Shown here piece after piece: positions 59,146-64,000 of a stretch of 64,000 nt of DNA. Both the position numbers and the translations under genes were made by a program. Numbering within the stretch: the first letter of the stretch is position 1; each line of letters opens with the position of its first letter. The notes beneath the pieces are model-generated. The model searched no databases, had not been told where the DNA came from, and was given only the letters and a program-made list of their open reading frames with translations. The stretch covers positions 124,001 through 188,000 of the forward strand of contig JARVKI010000083.1 in assembly GCA_036674765.1 (NCBI GenBank). The letters are read 5' to 3'. The stretch comes from Seiridium cupressi (taxonomy: Eukaryota; Ascomycota; Sordariomycetes; Amphisphaeriales; Sporocadaceae).

Positions 59146-61683
59146 ATGGCCACATCCAGCCGACCCAGGGTCGAAGTCGAAGCCGCAATGCCCGGCGGCT
59201 TTCCAAACTACTACGAGCAACCAGATCACCGCTCAGGGCAACCATCGGGGATGGCTTCAGGAATGACATCAGAAACTGAGACATCCTCAAGCCGGTCGAG
59301 CGACAGACCCGCTCCAAGCAAAGGCATACTGAAGTCGACCAGGACCAGGAAGGCCCAGAACCCTCTCGCAGAACGGTTCTACCGTGTTGGCAGACCAGAA
59401 CAGATGCAGCAATCACCCACCTATCCACCCGTCACTTATGGGCACGACAACAGCTGGCAATACGACAATTACGACAGCTACGACCCAGATAGTGCCTATG
59501 ACCACGAGACGGACTCGCAGTCTGCGTCGTCTGATCTTTCAATCAACACGCAAGCCACCAGCGTTGCTTCAGATGACACAGTCACCGACCCTGGCAGACC
59601 CTCTACTCATATCAAGCATATACGCCACGTCCCGCCACCGACGGTGGCCAGAGTCAAGGCGAGGCCTCGTGCAAGGCCTGTTTCTACCGAGCTGGCTAAG
59701 AACCCGCCTCAAAAGCGACAAGTCAACATCCAGATCTTCCCACCTGGCTCAACCTCTCAAGGCCAAGAGCTTCAGCTGTCCCGCAAGGCCGAGCGCGACC
59801 TGCTCGAGAAGATTGACGAGTTGGAGCATGAAGCAGAAGGCCTCCGTGATGCGCGTCTCCAACTCAACACGGAATTGGCTGCGGCCACGGACAAGCTTTC
59901 CTCTCGTGTCCATGAAACCAGAGACTTGCAGAAGTCACTGAGTCACGAGCGCAACGCCAAAGAGCTCCTCGCTCGTGAGCTACAGGAGCAGCGGACCATA
60001 GTTGACGAGTACCGCAGCAATTTCAACCTGCAAAAGGGCATGCTGGAGGACGCAGAGAAGGAGAGAGACAGCCTCAAAGATGCACGAGACAATCTAGAGA
60101 AACAGGTCAGCAAGCTGCAACAAGACATGACAACGCGGGAGACACAACACAAAGAACTTGAGGTCATCCTGGTACGGAAGGCAGCCGACCTGGAGCAATC
60201 CTCCAAATCCCTAGAGGATAAAGTCAACTCCCAGGACAAGCAGCTCAAGGACTTGGAGTCTCGACGAGAGGGTCTGCAGAAGAAACTTGAGGGTCAGACT
60301 GCCCAAGTGAAGAAGCTCAACGACATCACTGCGGAACGTGACAGCCTGAAGGCCAACCTGGAAAAGCAAAAGTCCTCCCATGCTGACGAGGTCAAGAAGG
60401 TCACTTCAGAGCGCGACTCATTGACAAGTGAAATTGAAGGAAACAAGGAGCAGATGAAGGAGCTCAATGACTTGGTCTCTGAACGAGACTCACTGAAAGT
60501 AGAAGTGGAGAAGCTGCAAGAGCAAATCACGGCTCTGACAAACGACCAAGCAACTCTTCAGAATGAGAAGAAGGAATTGGAGGAAAACAAGGAGGAGCTC
60601 AACAACCGGGTAAAGGAGGTGGAAGGGGAGAAGGGCACTCTCCATACGGAGATCGATGGCTTGAAGGGTGAGATTGAGGGACTCAAGGGAGAGATTACAA
60701 CCTTCAAGACAAAGATTGAGGAACTCGAAGAGGCCAAGGAAGAGCTCGAGGAACAAGTTGAAGCCACGAAGAACAAAGCAAAAGAACTCGTGGAAGCCGA
60801 GAAAGCCAGCCTCCAAGCGGCAGAGAAGCAAGCAGAAACCGACAAGGCGGAGCTCCAAGTGGCCATCGCTGGCCTCAAGACCGAGCTCGAGGGAGCCAAG
60901 GATGCCAACGTCGTCATCGTCTCCGAACGACTCGAGATCAAGACCAAGCTCGACGGCGTCAGTGCAAGCCTAGCCACAGCCCAGGGTGAGGTCAAGGGTC
61001 TTCAAGAGCGAAACAAGACCCTCGAATCCGATATCGAGTCCACCAAGGCCCAGGTCACGGACCTACAGTGCAAGGCTGAGGAATTGGAGAAGCTCAACCA
61101 ACAGCACAAAGAGCTTGAAGAACGTGCCAACAGTCTACAAGCCGACATTGACAAGCGTGCCGAAGGTGACGCTTCACTCCAGGTCGAGAAAGACCAGCTG
61201 AAGGCCGACAAGGCAGAACTCGACGCCTTGAAGGAGAAACTCGAGGACGTTTCCGCCATCACCAAGCTTACCGAGGAGAAAGCCCAGCTCGAGAGCCGGA
61301 CCAAGGACCTGGAGGCACAAGCCGAAGCTCTGAAGGCCGAAGAGACAAAGCTGAAAGGAGAAGTCGAGTCCCTCAAGGCAGAAGCTGCCAAGGTGCCAGC
61401 CCTTACTGAGCAGCACCAGACAATATCTGCTCAGCTCGCCGTAGTGACACAGCAGTTGGAGCAAGCCCGGGCGGCGAGCGACGCAGCTGCCGGTCAGGTG
61501 CGCGACTTGCAGGCCCAGGTCACCAAGCTCCAATCCCGATCGAAGTCAAGGAGTGGATCGAGATCCAAGAAGCATGATCGCTCTCGGTCGACTGGACTGG
61601 TGTTCGTGAGAAACCCGTCGGAGAAGGGCGGAGGTATTTTCGTCACCACACGAGAAGCACTGAGAGGGCCCGACCAGGGCTGA
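59146..61683 (+). CDS. Large coiled-coil protein of unknown function
   Basis: Uninterrupted frame of 845 codons beginning ACAATGG. Residues 1 to about 210 are disordered and Ser/Pro/Tyr-rich, with a basic segment (ARVKARPRARPV). Residues about 225 to 810 are nearly continuous coiled coil with heptad-like repeats such as ERDSLK, EELEEAKEELEEQ and DGLKGEIEGLKGEI. A basic RS-like segment (RSKSRSGSRSKKHDRSRS) precedes a compact C-terminal motif (GLVFVRNPSEKGGGIFVTT). Databases often label such fungal proteins M-protein-repeat-like, but that reflects coiled-coil similarity, not bacterial origin. The C-terminal motif looks like the conserved functional part. Scaffold or septal/cortical anchor roles are possible; none is shown. 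Confidence 0.85.
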   Translation: MATSSRPRVEVEAAMPGGFPNYYEQPDHRSGQPSGMASGMTSETETSSSRSSDRPAPSKGILKSTRTRKAQNPLAERFYRVGRPEQMQQSPTYPPVTYGHDNSWQYDNYDSYDPDSAYDHETDSQSASSDLSINTQATSVASDDTVTDPGRPSTHIKHIRHVPPPTVARVKARPRARPVSTELAKNPPQKRQVNIQIFPPGSTSQGQELQLSRKAERDLLEKIDELEHEAEGLRDARLQLNTELAAATDKLSSRVHETRDLQKSLSHERNAKELLARELQEQRTIVDEYRSNFNLQKGMLEDAEKERDSLKDARDNLEKQVSKLQQDMTTRETQHKELEVILVRKAADLEQSSKSLEDKVNSQDKQLKDLESRREGLQKKLEGQTAQVKKLNDITAERDSLKANLEKQKSSHADEVKKVTSERDSLTSEIEGNKEQMKELNDLVSERDSLKVEVEKLQEQITALTNDQATLQNEKKELEENKEELNNRVKEVEGEKGTLHTEIDGLKGEIEGLKGEITTFKTKIEELEEAKEELEEQVEATKNKAKELVEAEKASLQAAEKQAETDKAELQVAIAGLKTELEGAKDANVVIVSERLEIKTKLDGVSASLATAQGEVKGLQERNKTLESDIESTKAQVTDLQCKAEELEKLNQQHKELEERANSLQADIDKRAEGDASLQVEKDQLKADKAELDALKEKLEDVSAITKLTEEKAQLESRTKDLEAQAEALKAEETKLKGEVESLKAEAAKVPALTEQHQTISAQLAVVTQQLEQARAASDAAAGQVRDLQAQVTKLQSRSKSRSGSRSKKHDRSRSTGLVFVRNPSEKGGGIFVTTREALRGPDQG

Positions 61684-62773
61684 TGATGTGCCCTCAATTG
61701 AGCTGTTTCTTTTCGTTCTCTCCAAAAGTTGATTGAATTTGTGGGACGGTCGCGAAGGATACCATGTAGGCTTTCTTATGTTTGGATGACCATGAGCTGG
61801 AGATTTTCCTTTGTTATTGGCTGAGACGACTGCGTGGATGATGTTGATGATACCAAAAAGGGAGATTGTAATGAGCTCATGTTTTGTAACGAGTCTTGTA
61901 CGCTGGCTGATGATACCTAGAATGGTGAGCACCTTTTGTATGTAAGTCGATCATGTAAGAGGCGGCATAGACAGTGAGCACAAGCTCGGCATTGGGAACA
62001 TGGCATGTTGGACCAAAAGCATCAATGCACAGGGATAGACAGGGAACATAAAATGGGACAGATAAAATTGTTCGTTAGACTTTGTGAGGTGTGATATTGC
62101 TTACTTTGGTGACGGTTTGTCTAATATGCCCAATCGGTGACTAGCTCAGCCGCGACATGCGCTTTATCCTTTTCCAAAGCACGTCACTTCAGGGTGGTGG
62201 AGCTTGGAGAGAGCAGCAATATTTTGCGTTACGTAAACCCAATAATTTCTCGTTCCAGATTCCTCGACGCGATGGCGTCGCGTCCAATCTCAAAGTGTGA
62301 TATCGGGACGTGGGTTGTGCGTCCGAGACCGTGCGCCGGATGCAAATGCAAGCCCCCAAAAGTCTAGCCGGAGAAGTTCCACAACGGGCCCATAATGCGC
62401 TAAGACACTTACTAGTACTGCGTCGGTTCGGCGTCTTATCAGCTGTCTTAAGATCCAGGGATTTGCTCTCCCACTAGGAGCCGCATATACATCACCAACC
62501 TCAGCCTAAATACCAATGATCAGCCAAGTATATTTCTCGGCTCCAGCCATCCGTTCTTTCTGCTGCGCCGCCGATCGACGAACGCTAGCCGTCGGCATAA
62601 GCAGGCATCACGAGATGGCACTGGAATTGCATACTCACAATACTGTAGACACACATGAGTCTAGCCATGACTCCAACTGGCTTGATTTGGGCATGATACT
62701 CAGTTGTGACAACTCATTAGTGATTGATCGTTGTGGTTTTCTAGTCTATACAACCTATGAAATATTCGGAGTT
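61684..62773. other. Convergent intergenic region
   Basis: 1.09 kb between the coiled-coil gene and the receptor gene, which end toward each other. No supportable gene; frames at 62137-62367 and 62516-62788 lack family features. Confidence 0.55.
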
Positions 62774-64000
62774 CTAGATCATACTTGATACATGACTACC
62801 TCCAGAGTGATTATGATTATGGCTCACGGCCCTGCCTGGAAGACCATCTTCCCTTTCCCAGTCCTCCTGAGCTCGTTTCACACTGACAGCCCTGTTGGGG
62901 CTCTCGACCACAGCGATCTGCTGCTCGAAAGATCTCAGCTCGACGTCGCTCCGGTTGTCGACTGCATTGCTCATGACTGTCCATTCCTGCTTCACCCTGA
63001 TATGAGCGCTGTCTGTTGTGCTGACCAGCTTCGGCTTGCCAGACAACTTGGACGAGTAGCCCTGACTGTTTCCAAACGCGTAATCTGACTTCCCGCCTCG
63101 AGTGGTGCCGAACATTTGTGGGAAAACTTTGCTGAATAAAGATCGAATCGCGGGCATGCACGCGCAGATTATACCGACGGGCACCTCGATGGTCGACCAG
63201 TATCCTACTTCGACATAGTCCTCTATATCGCCAGTTAGTTGCAAACCCCCCTTACATGACGCCTGTCGACACACTTACGAGTTACATTCCTCGTTGTACC
63301 AAACTCAATGAGGGATCGTAACCGGATAGCGCTCACAATGGTGACACTACCGCCTATGTTAGTCTCTTAAATCCATGGCAACGGGTACTTCCCAACTTAC
63401 AAAAAGCCGACCATGAACATGAGCAAAATCTGGATTTTCTTCTTCCAGGACATTGACAGCTGAAAAAGCTCTGGCAGCGGAAGTATGATGGTAGCCAAGT
63501 CCAGGGCGATATTGATGGCAGCAGCAGACCAGCCCAGAACATTAATGCTAATGCACTTCGCCTCATATTCTCCATCCCAGCTCAACCAGGCTCCGCTTAT
63601 CGGCGAGCATTGGAAAATCAGAACCAAATCATATCCCAGAGCGTAGCAAATGTTCAATGCAATCAGGATGTAGACGCCGATTCGGAATGATCGTTTCGGG
63701 AAGACCTTGAGGTAGAAAAATAGAATCGAGACTTTCGTGAAGGCAAGCGATGTAATGTAGAGTATTTCGTCCCAGAAGTAGTACTGTGTCCCGTTGTCAA
63801 TTATAATTCCTGCATAGGGGGTCAAGTCGTTCTTACGTAGAGGATTGATGTGATATTGTCGAAATCGACAAACCACATATCAAGTCCTAGACCATGCTGT
63901 GCGACTAGATGACGATTAGCAACTATAAAGATCCTCGAGACCGAGTTTTCTCCACATACGTGGGACAGATAAAATACAGAGCGGTATCATGAGCAGCTAT
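62774..64000 (-). CDS. PTH11-like / fungal rhodopsin-domain membrane protein (N terminus outside window)
   Basis: Exons visible on the minus strand: >64000-63960, 63904-63837, 63783-63401, 63346-63279 and 63222-62774. Phases match at each junction. Landmarks of the family are HGLGLDMWFVDFDN, then YYFWDEILYITSLAFTKVSILFFYLKV (cut here by a 53-nt intron before YYFWDE), then LVLIFQCSPISGAWLSWDG, a segment KCISINVLGWSAAAINIALDL, and after the fourth splice YWSTIEVPVGIICACMPAIR. At least five membrane helices are visible of the expected seven. The cytoplasmic tail of about 120 residues is polar. Members act as putative receptors on the plasma membrane, some in appressorium formation. The ligand is unknown. 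Confidence 0.88.

Noticed and set aside
63784..63836. Extra residues in the receptor from reading through this segment
   Set aside because: It is a 53-nt intron with GTAAGA donor and CAG acceptor; removing it aligns the family motifs on both sides.

Overview
The window is nuclear DNA of a filamentous ascomycete (Pezizomycotina, probably Sordariomycetes; I cannot name the species). The evidence is short introns of about 41-70 nt with GTRNGT donors and CTAAC/CTAAT/TTGAC-like branch sites, compact housekeeping genes, and families such as PTH11-like receptors, MYND-DUF4470 proteins, AA9-CBM1 and GH131 enzymes. I rebuilt most gene models by joining exons and checking that reading frame and family motifs continue across each junction. 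All genes are read as nuclear protein-coding genes; I found no tRNA, rRNA, CRISPR array or intact transposon.

Layout. 0-3.7 kb: the 3' end of an unknown gene and a GH131 glucanase (minus) whose 5' leader holds a 20-bp minisatellite. 3.7-10.2 kb: cullin-3 (minus), divergent from a gene encoding a Zim17/Hep1 DNL zinc-finger protein that seems to be spliced onto a long repetitive tail. 10.7-20.8 kb: UTP20 (minus, 2668 aa), divergent from the CwfJ/DRN1 gene. 21.9-26.1 kb: a single-pass membrane protein with a 24-nt microexon, a gene-poor stretch with short tandem repeats, and a small two-TM orphan. 27.4-29.3 kb: CDC25 phosphatase (minus). 29.3-37.2 kb: almost 8 kb with no supportable gene. 37.2-46.6 kb: POL5, a tannase/feruloyl esterase, a MYND-DUF4470 protein and an AA9 LPMO with CBM1 (minus). 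47.5-52.8 kb: three paralogous BTB/POZ-like genes that share an N-terminal Cys-rich exon. 53.3-54.3 kb: proteasome alpha7. 54.3-59.1 kb: gene-poor. 59.1-61.7 kb: a large coiled-coil protein. 62.8-64 kb: a PTH11-like receptor cut by the right edge.

Themes. Three genes serve rRNA synthesis or RNA processing (UTP20, POL5, CwfJ/DRN1). Cullin-3 and the 20S subunit serve ubiquitin-dependent degradation. CDC25 controls entry into mitosis. Three secreted enzymes (GH131, tannase/feruloyl esterase, AA9-CBM1) attack plant cell walls, which fits a plant-associated or litter-degrading life.

The most novel-looking item is the BTB cluster. Its three divergent paralogs share a C-V-C-x2-C...C...H leader exon of 113, 116 and 113 nt that always ends in phase 2. 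BTB proteins are the usual substrate adaptors of cullin-3, which lies about 41 kb away. The second is the Zim17 fusion: the downstream 1.8-kb reading frame has no ATG in its first 370 or so codons, so it is probably reached by splicing from the zinc-finger exon. Retention of that intron would give a short form.
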